Shown: positions 26,628 through 35,304 of the stretch, one piece after another
Position numbering within the stretch: the first letter of the stretch is position 1
Layout of the letters: every line of letters begins with the position of its first letter
From: Desulfatibacillum aliphaticivorans DSM 15576
GTDB lineage: Bacteria; Desulfobacterota; Desulfobacteria; Desulfobacterales; Desulfatibacillaceae
Direction of reading: 5' to 3'
Length of the DNA stretch: 64,000 nt
Assembly: GCF_000429905.1 (NCBI RefSeq)
Contig: NZ_KE386982.1
Span: forward strand, 18,305 to 82,304
Made by a program: the position numbers and the translations under genes
The notes under the pieces: model-generated
What the model saw: only the letters and a program-made list of their open reading frames with translations
The model's database searches: none
Told to the model about the DNA's origin: nothing

Positions 26628-27524
26628 TTAGAAGCAGAAAGCCATCCTGCCGCCAATATAGTTTTGGTCCACCCCGTTGTCCCGATCCACGTCCGTATTG
26701 TACTGAAGCAGCAGTTGAACTGCAGGCGCCAGTTGGTAATTGGCGGAGAACCTAAGGGTTTGGGTCAGCGCGTCGTCATTCTGATTGATTCCGGCCAGGG
26801 TGGTCTCGCCTCCGGTGAGGTAGTAATAGCTGAGTCCCAGCCAGAAGGAATCGGAAAGGTTGTAGCTGACATGGTTTTGGATGTGGTAAACGGCTTCCTT
26901 TTCCTCTTCCAAGTGCAGGGGAGTGCATTCGTCGTTGTCGGAAAAGAGCTGCACTTCCCCGGTGAGTTCATAAACAAAGGGGCCTTTGATGAACACCACG
27001 GGCGTGGCTTCCAACCGGTAGGTCCAGCGGTTGCTGCCGACGTTTGCAGCTTTTTCGGAATGGTATTCCCCTGTTGGCGCGGTCAGATAAAATCCGGCGG
27101 ACATGCCGAACTTCGTATCCCCTTCATTGTATAGGAATGGGGTGTTGATATGGGTGGCCACGGTTGTATCCGCAATGCCGTCCGAATTGGAGCCGCTGGT
27201 AGTCGGGAACAGGACGTCCGAGTCGAACTCCATGGATGCAAAGGGCTGGACCACGTCCGCGCTCCAGATCCATCCTCCGCCTATATCCCAGAAGTGGGCG
27301 AGCCGGAACATGCCGAACTGCATATCAAAGTCAGCGTTGCTATCCAGATTTTGTCCATCAACGTAAAAGTTGCTGCCGTAGTAATTCCTGTAATAAAACA
27401 GGAACAAATTCGTGCCGCCGGGCGCTGCAATAGCGTCTCTTGGGTCGTTTTCAGCCATGGCTGATATCGGAAACAACATTGTTGCAATCAGAATTGCTGC
27501 TACAAAAAATCTTCCTATCCTCAT
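26628..27524 (-). CDS. Outer-membrane beta-barrel protein of the phenol MetA-degradation type
   Basis: A 298-residue exported protein. A signal peptide (MRIGRFF, hydrophobic core, cleavage near ISAMAEN) is followed by alternating polar and hydrophobic strands rich in aromatic residues and ends in a C-terminal Phe, typical for outer-membrane barrels. The opening GGTNLFLFYYRNYYGS and later YHSEKAANVGSNRWTY fit PF13557. Members are thought to help uptake of hydrophobic or aromatic compounds. Placed behind the O-demethylase-like genes, it may pass methoxylated or other substrates through the outer membrane. Confidence 0.75.
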   Translation of the reverse strand: MRIGRFFVAAILIATMLFPISAMAENDPRDAIAAPGGTNLFLFYYRNYYGSNFYVDGQNLDSNADFDMQFGMFRLAHFWDIGGGWIWSADVVQPFASMEFDSDVLFPTTSGSNSDGIADTTVATHINTPFLYNEGDTKFGMSAGFYLTAPTGEYHSEKAANVGSNRWTYRLEATPVVFIKGPFVYELTGEVQLFSDNDECTPLHLEEEKEAVYHIQNHVSYNLSDSFWLGLSYYYLTGGETTLAGINQNDDALTQTLRFSANYQLAPAVQLLLQYNTDVDRDNGVDQNYIGGRMAFCF

Positions 27525-27546
27525 TTTTCCCTACTCCTTCAAAACA

Positions 27547-27574
27547 CCCCCTGCAACTTAGCAGCGGCAGGGGG
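27547..27574 (-). terminator. Hairpin between the methyltransferase I and outer-membrane protein genes
   Basis: CCCCCTGC and GCAGGGGG form an 8-bp stem; on the minus strand TGTTTT follows. It may be a terminator or an attenuator ahead of the barrel gene. Confidence 0.5.
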
Positions 27575-27611
27575 CGTTGATACTTCCAATACTGCCTAAA
27601 ATCACTGCTTT

Positions 27612-28937
27612 TTAGTACACGCCATGGGTTTTTGCAGCGTTGCAAAAGGCTAACATGGTGTCGTGCTTGCCTTCGTCCAGGGCGCAACCGATGCTCAGGA
27701 TGTAGCCCTTGTCTTTTCCGGCGGCGTCGATCAGTTTCTTGGTTTCCTCCTCCACCTTTTCAGGCGTGGCGGTGAGAATCATGGAAACCGGGAATCCGCC
27801 GGCGATGCACACTTTGCCGCCCAAAACTTCGGCGGCCTTGGTCATGTCGGTGCGGTCGAACAGGTACATGCAGCGGATGTCGGATGTGTCCGCCAGGTAT
27901 TCCAGGCGCTGGTTGTATCCGCCTTCCACAAAGCATCCGGGGATGCATCCCGCTTCAGCCAGGCCGTACATGACCTTTTTCAGGGTCGGCCAATAGAATT
28001 TTTCGAACTGAGCGTTGGACATGAATCCGTCCGCCCCTTTGTGCAACGGAATAAACACGATGGGGTTGTTATTGGCCACAGCGCCGGCGACGCCTGCGTC
28101 GATCATGGGCTGCACCAGCCTTTCCACGGCTTCCAGAACCATGTCGGGCTTGCGGTACAGGTCCATCATCAGTTGGGTGGTTCCCCTAAAAGAGTCGCTG
28201 ATGGTGTCAAAAGGAGCCTTGGTGGCGCCGCCTGCGTAGAAGGGGAAGCCCATGGCCATGATTTTGCCCAGGTAGGCGCCCATGGTGTTGATCCAGTCAA
28301 AGCACTGTTTGCCGGCTTCCATGAGGGCCTTGAGGGCTTCCTGCATGGGAGGCGTGCCGATGCCGACCAGCCAGGGGCCCAGCATGGGCAGTTCCATGGC
28401 GCCGTAGATGGGCGGCATGTCGGCGAAAGGCGCCAGAGCGCCGTGGGTCCTGGGCATCCAGGTGCGCAGATAAAAGTCCGTGGGGTCGCTGATCAGCTTG
28501 CCGTACTCATCGGCCGTCATGTATTCCTTTTCGTGGAACTGGTAGGACAAATTGTCCGGAACGCCCTGGCCGGGCCATTTGTAGAGATTGTACTTCAGGG
28601 TCTCCAGGGCCGGGCCGTACATAAGCATGGGCGCGGCGCCGGCGGCGTCCGGCTGGTAGGTTTCACAGAAATCCACGTAAGCCTGGCCTGCGGCGTCGGG
28701 GTTGTACATGGCTTCCTTACCGGAAATGCCTTTCATCATGGTCGGCGCAAAGGTGGTCAAGGGCATGACGGGCACGCGCTTGATGGAGTCGTCAAGCCTG
28801 AACGCGGCGGCGATCAACCCGGCGCGCTCCTGGTAGGCTGCCTTTGTTTCTTCGCTGATGAACTCGATGCCTTCCCCCGAAATCCATTTGTCCAGGAAGG
28901 CGTCTTGCTTTTTTCTGACTTCGCTCATATCTGACAT
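27612..28937 (-). CDS. Uroporphyrinogen decarboxylase-family methyltransferase (O-demethylase methyltransferase I-like)
   Basis: A 441-residue TIM-barrel protein of the UroD/MtaA family. In acetogens and Desulfitobacterium such proteins take a methyl group from a methoxylated or similar substrate and give it to a corrinoid protein. The C-terminal part shows GCFVEGGYNQRLE and SIGCALDEGKHD, where metal-binding and substrate residues lie in relatives. The gene is directly upstream, in the same operon, of no other part but downstream of genes for a corrinoid protein and a methyltransferase II, giving the expected set. The substrate is not known. The ATG at 28937 follows GGAGGAG. Confidence 0.8.
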   Translation of the reverse strand: MSDMSEVRKKQDAFLDKWISGEGIEFISEETKAAYQERAGLIAAAFRLDDSIKRVPVMPLTTFAPTMMKGISGKEAMYNPDAAGQAYVDFCETYQPDAAGAAPMLMYGPALETLKYNLYKWPGQGVPDNLSYQFHEKEYMTADEYGKLISDPTDFYLRTWMPRTHGALAPFADMPPIYGAMELPMLGPWLVGIGTPPMQEALKALMEAGKQCFDWINTMGAYLGKIMAMGFPFYAGGATKAPFDTISDSFRGTTQLMMDLYRKPDMVLEAVERLVQPMIDAGVAGAVANNNPIVFIPLHKGADGFMSNAQFEKFYWPTLKKVMYGLAEAGCIPGCFVEGGYNQRLEYLADTSDIRCMYLFDRTDMTKAAEVLGGKVCIAGGFPVSMILTATPEKVEEETKKLIDAAGKDKGYILSIGCALDEGKHDTMLAFCNAAKTHGVY

Positions 28938-28977
28938 GTTCTCTCCTCCAAAGGTGATCTGTCGGTTTTCAGTTTCA

Positions 28978-29613
28978 TTAGGCGGCCAGCCATTCTTTGC
29001 TCTGATTAACGCCCGCCACAGCGTCGGTCACCCAGGCGTCGGCGCCGATGTATTCGCATACCTGCTGGTCCATCTGGGCGCCGCCGATCATAACCTTGTA
29101 CTTGTCTCTAAGACCCTCTGCAGCCAGTTTTTCCACAAAAGCCTTCATGGGGTCGAAAGCCAGGGTCAGAAGCCCGCTCAGGCCGATAATGTCCGGCTGG
29201 AATTCCTTGGCCGCTTCGATGATTTTGTCCGCGGGAACGTCCACGCCCAGGTCCATGACCTCAAAGCCGTTCAGGTCCAGCATCATGCCCACGATGTTCT
29301 TGCCGATGTCGTGGATGTCCCCTTCGATGGTGGCGATAAGGTATTTGCCGATTTTTCCGCTCTTGTCCTCGGCGGCGTCTTCCTTCAAATGGGGTTTGAT
29401 GAGCTCGGAGCCGGTTTTCATCATTTCGCCGGCCATGATCAGCTCAGGCACAAAGTAGGTGTTGGCCTCAAAACGCCTTCCAATTTCTTCCATGGCCTTT
29501 TGATAAGCGTCGAAAATCTCACTGGGATCCTTGCCTTCGTCGAGATATTTCTTGGTCAGTTCCATGACTTTGTCTTCCATCATGTCCGCGATGGCGTCGA
29601 TTAACTCTTGCAT
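28978..29613 (-). CDS. Corrinoid-binding methyl-carrier protein
   Basis: A 211-residue protein made of an N-terminal four-helix cap (about residues 1-85) and a B12-binding Rossmann domain. The base-off ligand motif D-x-H-x-x-G is seen as GDIHDIGKNIV near residue 97, with GLSGLLT further on. It carries the methyl group on cobalt between methyltransferases I and II. The ATG at 29613 is chosen because AAGGAGG precedes it; an upstream in-frame start at 29676 would run into the next gene border. It lies 40 nt upstream of the methyltransferase I gene. Confidence 0.92.
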   Translation of the reverse strand: MQELIDAIADMMEDKVMELTKKYLDEGKDPSEIFDAYQKAMEEIGRRFEANTYFVPELIMAGEMMKTGSELIKPHLKEDAAEDKSGKIGKYLIATIEGDIHDIGKNIVGMMLDLNGFEVMDLGVDVPADKIIEAAKEFQPDIIGLSGLLTLAFDPMKAFVEKLAAEGLRDKYKVMIGGAQMDQQVCEYIGADAWVTDAVAGVNQSKEWLAA

Positions 29614-29676
29614 GTTTTTTGCCTCCTTAAGGAAGTGTTGTTTTGCGCGCCGTCCGCTCGTAGGCGCGTCCTTCAA

Positions 29677-30486
29677 TTATTTTTCCGGTTTGGGACCGAT
29701 AAGACCGGCCCTGAATGCCTTGTTGAAACTCATGCAGAACTTGTCGCGGCCCATGAGCATTTCGGATGTCATGATGGCGCCTTTGAGCTCGCGATCGTTG
29801 GGGTTGATGATGGCGCTGTCCAGGCCGGCCTGCACAGCCATGGCCATGAAGTAGCGATTGATCAGGGGGCGCAGGGGCATGCCGAACGAAATATTGCTGG
29901 CCCCGCCCGTGATGTGCACCTTGGGGAACTCCTGGGTGATGGTCTTGATGGTGTCGTAAGTGACCATGGCGTTGTTGGTGCCGGTGCTGATGGCGATTAC
30001 CAGGGGATCGATATACAGCTTTTCGTCTTCCAGGCCGCCGTCCCGGGCCATGCCGATCAACTGGCGGATGATCTCCATGCGGCCTTCCACGGTTGCGGGA
30101 ATGCCCTTGTCATTCAAGGCCAGCAGAATCAGGTCCGTCTTGTGCTCCAAAGCCAGGGGCAGAACGCCGTCGATGCGGGCCTGCTCGCCGCTCACCGAGT
30201 TGATCATGGGAGTTTTATTCACGGCGCCCAGGCCGGCCTTGATAGCCGCCGGGTTGGCGCTGTCCAGACAAAGGGGCAAGTCGGAAACCTCCTGGATTTG
30301 ATTCACCATCCAGACCATGTCCTCAGGCTCCCTGTCCGGGGCCGTGCCTGCATTGACATCCAGAAAAGTGGATCCGCCTTCATCCTGCTCCCTAGCAAGA
30401 TTCTTGATGAACTCGGCGTCCCTTTCCCGAATTGCGGCTGCCACCGCCTTGCGTGTACCGTTAAGTTTTTCGCCGATGATTATCAT
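29677..30486 (-). CDS. Tetrahydrofolate-dependent corrinoid methyltransferase (methyltransferase II-like)
   Basis: A 269-residue pterin-binding TIM barrel, as in AcsE, MtrH-like and O-demethylase methyltransferase II proteins. Typical are IIIGEKLNGTRKAV at the N terminus, the STFLDVNAGTAPD loop and CLDSANP. It would move the methyl from the corrinoid protein to tetrahydrofolate for oxidation or assimilation. It is the first gene of the leftward operon (this gene, corrinoid protein, methyltransferase I). A palindrome lies about 104-132 nt upstream. Confidence 0.9.
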   Translation of the reverse strand: MIIIGEKLNGTRKAVAAAIRERDAEFIKNLAREQDEGGSTFLDVNAGTAPDREPEDMVWMVNQIQEVSDLPLCLDSANPAAIKAGLGAVNKTPMINSVSGEQARIDGVLPLALEHKTDLILLALNDKGIPATVEGRMEIIRQLIGMARDGGLEDEKLYIDPLVIAISTGTNNAMVTYDTIKTITQEFPKVHITGGASNISFGMPLRPLINRYFMAMAVQAGLDSAIINPNDRELKGAIMTSEMLMGRDKFCMSFNKAFRAGLIGPKPEK

Positions 30487-30589
30487 TGTTTCCTCCTCCC
30501 GGGTTCTCGTTGGTCAATATCCCGGATTGGTTTGTTTTCTATTTCGGCATTTTCCCTTGTTTTGAAAAAGGGAAGATGCTATCAGTCTT

Positions 30590-30618
30590 CTATAGGACTT
30601 GTAGCAAAAGTCTTATAG
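30590..30618. promoter_or_regulatory. Long palindromic operator candidate between divergent corrinoid genes
   Basis: CTATAGGACTT, a 7-nt spacer, then AAGTCTTATAG; the arms match at 10 of 11 positions. It sits between the divergent methyltransferase II and activator genes. The half CTATAAGA recurs at 33811-33818 in front of the GntR gene, so the GntR protein is the likely binder. Confidence 0.55.
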
Positions 30619-30744
30619 AGGAGTAAAGCACTTTTTTTAGGATCGCGTTAATTTTTTTTGGAAACCGCCCCTACGCCTATTCCAGAATCGTGCCATTTTG
30701 TGGGGCGCCGGGAGTTTGCACGGGTTGTAACTAAAGGATTTTCA

Positions 30745-32307
30745 ATGGAAAACAAAGAGACGACTATTCGGATTCTGCCTGACGGCAATGAAATAAAGGG
30801 CAATTCAAACATGACCTTGTTCGAGTCCCTTATGCATCAGGGAATATTTTTAAGGTCCGACTGCGGGGGCAAGGGCAGATGCGGAAAGTGCAAGGTGCTG
30901 GTGCAAAACGGGGCCGGAAATTTTGACGAAGTGAAAGCCTGCGTGCACAAAGTGGAGGAGGACGTCTCCATTCAAATTCCCGCGGCCTCGCTTCTTTCCT
31001 CTCATGTGATGGACAAGGCGCCCCTGTCCTTTCCCGAGTCTTTTCTTAAAAGGATGGCGGCGAAAAAAAGGCAAACGCCCCGGTACGGCGCCGCCGTTGA
31101 CTTGGGAACCACCACCATCGCCGTGTATCTTTGCGATTGGGCCAATGGGGAGGTGCTGGGCTCCATCGCCTTAAAGAATCCCCAATCCATGTACGGCGCG
31201 GACGTGATCAGCCGGATTAACGCGATAGTGAAAAATCCTGAAAACCTGCCCTATTTGCAGAAGCTGGTCGTTAACAGCATCGAATGGGGCCTGGGCAAGC
31301 TGATGCATGCTTCCCAGGCGGGCGCAATCAGCAAGATGGTCGTGGTGGGCAATCCGGCCATGATTCACATTTTCACCGGAGTCAATCCGGAATCCATTGG
31401 AAGGGCCCCGTACGAACCGGTTTTTTATGAGGCCAGGGAATGGGATTCCGCCGCCCTTGGGTTCACTTCGAAGCCTTTTGTTGTGCACACCTTGCCTATT
31501 GTTTCGGGATTTATCGGCGGGGATACCCTGGCTGCGGCGCTTGCGGCGGTTTTCGACCGCCAGCCGGACGGCGCCTTGTTGATCGACCTGGGCACCAACG
31601 GGGAATTGCTTTTCAAAAACAACGGCTCGTTTTACGCCGCGTCCTGCGCCACGGGCCCTGCCTTTGAAGGCGCTGAGCTTGACTGCGGCATGCAGGCCAC
31701 GCCAGGGGCTATAAACGGCGTCAAAATCAATGGAGATCAGAAAGTGGCTTCCCTTTCAGTGATCGGCGCGAACGGGGGGGACGGCGTGCAGCCGGCCGGC
31801 ATTTGCGGCCCGGGAGTCATAAACGCCCTGGCCGAGTTGTATCGCAAAGGCGTGGTCAAATCCGGCGGAGGATTTAAGGCCGGAGAGCGGGAGTTTGTTC
31901 TGTTCGGAGGGGATCCCAATAACGGGAATCATTCCGTGTACATCTCGCAAAAGGACATCCGGTCCATTCAATTGGGCAAGGGCGCCTTGGCCACGGGCAT
32001 CGAGTTTCTGCTCATGGAAGCCGGGCTGGTTCAGCCGGAAAAGATTCTTATCGCCGGGGCCTTCGGCAACCATTTGAATAAAGAGGATATCATTTGTCTG
32101 GGCATGATTCCTGATTTGAAGTCCGAAAAAATCGAGATGGCTGGGAATTCCGCGGGAGCAGGAGCCGTGATGGCTCTTTGCGACGACCTGTATTTGCAAA
32201 AAGCCATTGAAATGGCGAAAAAGATTCAAACCATCGACCTGGCGGGCAACGTGGAATTTCAAAAGAAATTCGTCTACAATCTCAGCTTTCCGGAGGGCGC
32301 CTGCTAA
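30745..32307 (+). CDS. Reductive activator of corrinoid proteins (2Fe-2S ferredoxin plus ASKHA domain)
   Basis: A 520-residue RACE-type protein. The N terminus is a [2Fe-2S] ferredoxin domain (SDCGGKGRCGKCKV and a later ACVH). From about residue 110 a DUF4445 ASKHA ATPase-like fold follows, with AVDLGTTTIAVYL and LIDLGTNGE. It re-reduces accidentally oxidised Co(II) corrinoid protein with ATP. With the genes to its left it completes a four-part O-demethylase-like system. The ATG at 30745 follows AAGGA by 8 nt. Its stop overlaps the converging corrinoid gene by 4 nt. Confidence 0.92.
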   Translation: MENKETTIRILPDGNEIKGNSNMTLFESLMHQGIFLRSDCGGKGRCGKCKVLVQNGAGNFDEVKACVHKVEEDVSIQIPAASLLSSHVMDKAPLSFPESFLKRMAAKKRQTPRYGAAVDLGTTTIAVYLCDWANGEVLGSIALKNPQSMYGADVISRINAIVKNPENLPYLQKLVVNSIEWGLGKLMHASQAGAISKMVVVGNPAMIHIFTGVNPESIGRAPYEPVFYEAREWDSAALGFTSKPFVVHTLPIVSGFIGGDTLAAALAAVFDRQPDGALLIDLGTNGELLFKNNGSFYAASCATGPAFEGAELDCGMQATPGAINGVKINGDQKVASLSVIGANGGDGVQPAGICGPGVINALAELYRKGVVKSGGGFKAGEREFVLFGGDPNNGNHSVYISQKDIRSIQLGKGALATGIEFLLMEAGLVQPEKILIAGAFGNHLNKEDIICLGMIPDLKSEKIEMAGNSAGAGAVMALCDDLYLQKAIEMAKKIQTIDLAGNVEFQKKFVYNLSFPEGAC

Positions 32308-32981
32308 CCTTTTTTGGATTCCAGGGCGTCCTTGCAGAATTGAACGGCCAGGGCGGCGTCGGTGAACCACCGGTCCGCCTTCACATGATCGTTGATGAGT
32401 TCGTCCAGACAGTTGCCGCCCACGATAATCAGGTCCTTGGCTTCGGGTTTGGCCTTGCGGACCATTTCGACCGCTTCGGCCAGGTTGCCCAGGCAGTTGG
32501 TCAGCAGGCAGCTGATGGCCACGAAATCCGGCTCCAGTTCCAAGGCCTTTTCCACAAAGGTCTGGGGCGGAACGTCCACGCCCAGATCCGTGACTTTGAA
32601 TCCGTTGCAGATTAGCATGTCTTTAAGAATGTTCTTGCCCAGGTCGTGAATGTCGCCCTTGATGGTGCCCAATAAAATGTGGCCCAGTTCCTTGGCGCTT
32701 CTCACTGTCGGCAGGAAGGAGTTCAGATACTCCGCAGACTGCCTCATGATTTCTCCGGCCATGATCAGGGCGGAGATATAATACTCGCCTTTTTCAAAAC
32801 CGACTCCAACCCGTCTGACCCCTTCCATGCAATAGGTGAGAAGCTCCTCTGTGTCATAACCCTCTTGGTGGAGCTTTTTCAATTGCCGGAGGCTGTCCTT
32901 TTCCTGCAACGAGGAAATCAACTCGATTAAAAGGGCTTTTTCAGCCGGCGGAATTTCCTTTTTGGGTTGAGAATCACTCAT
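32304..32981 (-). CDS. Second corrinoid-binding protein
   Basis: A 225-residue protein with the same layout as the first one: helical cap and B12-binding domain with GDIHDLGKNILKD and the later SCLLTN loop. It would serve another methyltransferase or a second substrate. Its ATG at 32981 lies inside the end of the GntR gene with a GGAG site, so it is translationally coupled to that regulator. No second methyltransferase I gene is in the window. Confidence 0.88.
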   Translation of the reverse strand: MSDSQPKKEIPPAEKALLIELISSLQEKDSLRQLKKLHQEGYDTEELLTYCMEGVRRVGVGFEKGEYYISALIMAGEIMRQSAEYLNSFLPTVRSAKELGHILLGTIKGDIHDLGKNILKDMLICNGFKVTDLGVDVPPQTFVEKALELEPDFVAISCLLTNCLGNLAEAVEMVRKAKPEAKDLIIVGGNCLDELINDHVKADRWFTDAALAVQFCKDALESKKG

Positions 32982-33717
32982 TCCATACTCCAACCATACT
33001 TACCAGAGGCATTTGTTCATGAGGGATGATAAACCAGCCGTAAGCGCAGGGTTTATCCTTGAAGTCAAAATAGATGTATTCCAACTTAAAGGCGGCCCCG
33101 TCTCCTTCCTCTTGCAAAAGCTCTGCCTCCTGCCCGTCCATCCGGGTGGGCAGCAGCCTCAGGGTCCCTTTTTTATACCCATGCTGCTTTTTGCTGAAAA
33201 ACAGATCCGACAGGCCCGTGGTCTCCAACATGCTTTCCACCACCGGGGCCCGGGGGTCGAAAGGCAAATAAGCCGTCTGCACGCAAAACGGGCGGCTATT
33301 ATGAATAATCAAACGCTTTACCAGGATAACCGGGGCTTCCGCCTCCAACTCCAGGATTCCCCCCTCCGTTCCTCCGGCTCTCGCCACATTGGTCTGCAAA
33401 ACCCTGACCTGCAACCCGTTGGTGTCGGTCAGTACGTTGTGCAGCCCGTCCAGTCCGAAAGTGGTGGACCCCACTTCAATTCTGCGGACAAAAGTCCCGC
33501 TCCCGTGCACCCGTTTAACCAAGCCCTCTTCCACCAGCACGCCAATAGCCTGGCGGATCGTCATTAAACTGACGTCATATTGCTTGGCCAGCTTGGATTC
33601 CGAAGGAATGCGAATGCCCGGCTGCAGCCGGCCAGTTGCAATATCTTCTTTGATGATCATCGCAAGCTGCGAGTAAACAGGCAGGGAGCCTCTTTTCTTT
33701 TCAACTGCCTTCCCCAA
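32974..33717 (-). CDS. GntR-family regulator, HutC/UTRA type
   Basis: A 247-residue regulator with an N-terminal winged helix (residues 12-75, IPSESKLAKQYDVSLMTIRQ) and a C-terminal UTRA ligand domain. It probably controls the corrinoid cluster: inverted repeats with TATAG cores flank its own promoter and the methyltransferase II/activator promoter. The best start is a TTG at 33717, preceded by GAGG. It overlaps the second corrinoid gene by 8 nt. Confidence 0.9.
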   Translation of the reverse strand: MGKAVEKKRGSLPVYSQLAMIIKEDIATGRLQPGIRIPSESKLAKQYDVSLMTIRQAIGVLVEEGLVKRVHGSGTFVRRIEVGSTTFGLDGLHNVLTDTNGLQVRVLQTNVARAGGTEGGILELEAEAPVILVKRLIIHNSRPFCVQTAYLPFDPRAPVVESMLETTGLSDLFFSKKQHGYKKGTLRLLPTRMDGQEAELLQEEGDGAAFKLEYIYFDFKDKPCAYGWFIIPHEQMPLVSMVGVWNE

Positions 33718-33760
33718 TTTGCCTCGTCTCCATGTTCAAAAAATACCCCATCCGGGCAGA

Positions 33761-33818
33761 GTGTATAGCATGCTGAAAAAAACAATGAAAGCAATTATTT
33801 CTATACACATCTATAAGA
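33761..33818. promoter_or_regulatory. Inverted repeats upstream of the GntR and DUF1638 genes
   Basis: GTGTATAG (33761-33768) and CTATACAC (33801-33808) form a perfect 8-bp inverted repeat, and CTATAAGA (33811-33818) repeats a half of the 30590-30618 palindrome. This fits binding by the divergent GntR regulator. Confidence 0.5.
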
Positions 33819-33858
33819 ATTTGATAGGGTGGCGGCCTTGTGGGGGAAAGGCTGGGGA

Positions 33859-34515
33859 ATGAAAAAGGAAAAAAACGTGAAGTTAATCAGTTGCCGGGCT
33901 CTGGCCCACATTATCGAGCCCATGGTCGATCCCGACATGGAGCGGGTCATTTTGGATATCGGGCTGCATCTGAACCCGGACAGGCTGCGCGAGCGGGTGA
34001 TTGAAGAAATCGCCCGGATGGAAGAGGATGGGGACGACATTATTCTGGGTTACGGCCTGTGCGGGCGGGCTTTGGAAGGCGTGTATGCAAGCAAGGCCCG
34101 CTTGATTTTGCCGCGTGTGGACGACTGCGTAGGGGCCTTGTTAGGCTCTCAAAAGCGCCATAAAAAGGTGATGTCCGAAAATCCCGGATGTTTTTTTCTG
34201 GAGCCGACCTGGATAGGCTCGGAAGTGGATATTTTCGAGCAATGCCAAAAAGGGCTTGAGCGGATTCCTGAGGAAAGAAGGCCTCAGATTATCGAGTTGG
34301 CCCTTAAGCATTATTCCAAGCTGGGCCTGTTGGACCACGGCTGGGAGGATACGGACCGGGCGGTAATCCAATGCAAGGCGTTGGCGGCAAAGCATCAATT
34401 TGAGTTCATCCGCTTTCCGTCGGATCTGACGCTGGTTCAGGATTTAACCTCAGGCCTGTGGACCCCGGAGCGATTCGTCATCGCCAATCCCGGCGAAAAG
34501 ATCCCTTTTTTTTAA
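33859..34515 (+). CDS. DUF1638 protein
   Basis: A 218-residue soluble protein of the DUF1638 family, recognised by the N-terminal KLISCRALAHII and the ILGYGLCGRALEGV and PRVDDCVGALLGS blocks. Conserved cysteines suggest metal or cofactor binding. Members commonly lie near corrinoid methyltransferases; no activity has been shown that I know of. It is divergent from the GntR gene and may be under its control. The ATG at 33859 is preferred over a GTG at 33829. Confidence 0.78.
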   Translation: MKKEKNVKLISCRALAHIIEPMVDPDMERVILDIGLHLNPDRLRERVIEEIARMEEDGDDIILGYGLCGRALEGVYASKARLILPRVDDCVGALLGSQKRHKKVMSENPGCFFLEPTWIGSEVDIFEQCQKGLERIPEERRPQIIELALKHYSKLGLLDHGWEDTDRAVIQCKALAAKHQFEFIRFPSDLTLVQDLTSGLWTPERFVIANPGEKIPFF

Positions 34516-34518
34516 TAG

Positions 34519-34536
34519 GGCGGCTTTTAAACCGCC
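34519..34536. terminator. Small bidirectional hairpin between converging genes
   Basis: GGCGG and CCGCC around CTTTTAAA, just after the DUF1638 stop and before the end of the converging kinase-like gene. The upstream T run of the plus strand is inside the DUF1638 stop region; strength is unclear. Confidence 0.4.
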
Positions 34537-34558
34537 TGTTGGCGATGATCGTTCGCAT

Positions 34559-35206
34559 TCAGGCGCTTTTTGCAGGGGCGCCGTTTTCGTAAATTTTTTC
34601 CATGAGATGAACCACCAGCTCCTCCACCTCATCAATTTTTAGGGCCGAAGTATTAAACACCATGGTGTACAGGTTGGGGTCGTCGGCGTTTCCGCCATAG
34701 AAAAGCCCCAGGGTTTTGGCCCTGCGTTTGTCCTCCCGCCGCACCAGCTCCGTGGCTTTTGCCGTACTCATTTTATAATGTTCTTCCAGGAACTTGATCC
34801 GGTCCGGGAGGTCGGCCACCAAGAGCACTTTTACGATGTCCTCGCTGTCCGGCAGGATGAACTGGGCGCCCCGGCCCACGATGACCACCTTGCCTCCTTC
34901 CTGCCATAGGTTAGTCACAACGCTTTTCAGGAATTTGATATAGCGCTCTTCGCTAAAGTCCTGGCGATCTTCGCCCAGCAGCCGGTCAATAAAGCTGGAG
35001 CTGACCATGGAGTTCACCAGCTTCATGAGAAGCCCGCCGGCTTCGCGTTCTATAGCTTCCACCCATTGTACGGAAACCTTGGCCTCTTCGGCGATCTTTT
35101 CTATAAGCAGGCGATCCACAAGGTCATAGCCCAGTCTTTGAGATAAGGTTTCCGCAAGGGTGTGTCCCCCTGCACCGAATTGACGAGATATTGTGACCAC
35201 GGACAT
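34559..35206 (-). CDS. Cytidylate kinase-like protein, copy 1
   Basis: A 215-residue protein of the cytidylate kinase-like family PF13189. The nucleotide loop is seen as TISRQFGAGGHTLAE at the N terminus; VGRGAQFILP and RVRR-type basic segments follow. The substrate is unknown and is probably not CMP in most members. It is a paralogue of the next gene upstream. The family often accompanies DUF1638 and corrinoid genes. The ATG at 35206 has an AAGGAG site. Confidence 0.8.
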   Translation of the reverse strand: MSVVTISRQFGAGGHTLAETLSQRLGYDLVDRLLIEKIAEEAKVSVQWVEAIEREAGGLLMKLVNSMVSSSFIDRLLGEDRQDFSEERYIKFLKSVVTNLWQEGGKVVIVGRGAQFILPDSEDIVKVLLVADLPDRIKFLEEHYKMSTAKATELVRREDKRRAKTLGLFYGGNADDPNLYTMVFNTSALKIDEVEELVVHLMEKIYENGAPAKSA

Positions 35207-35304
35207 GATTCTCTCCTTCTGCGTCTGGGTGGGAAAGGCGGCGCGCCGCCATAGCCCCCTTGGCTGGAAACGGCGGCGCCTCGGCGGCTCAGTCCTGGGG
35301 GCTT

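Noticed and set aside
27663..28934. A 423-codon open frame on the plus strand
   Set aside because: It lies opposite the UroD-family methyltransferase and has no family motifs; its composition is that of a GC-rich shadow frame.
30487..30744. Cobalamin riboswitch before the corrinoid genes
   Set aside because: No B12-box-like sequence or long structured leader was seen; the palindrome fits a protein operator better.
27612..32993. Pyrrolysine-containing methyltransferase (MttB/MtbB/MtmB type)
   Set aside because: The corrinoid cluster has a UroD-type methyltransferase with no in-frame TAG, so amber decoding is not needed for it.
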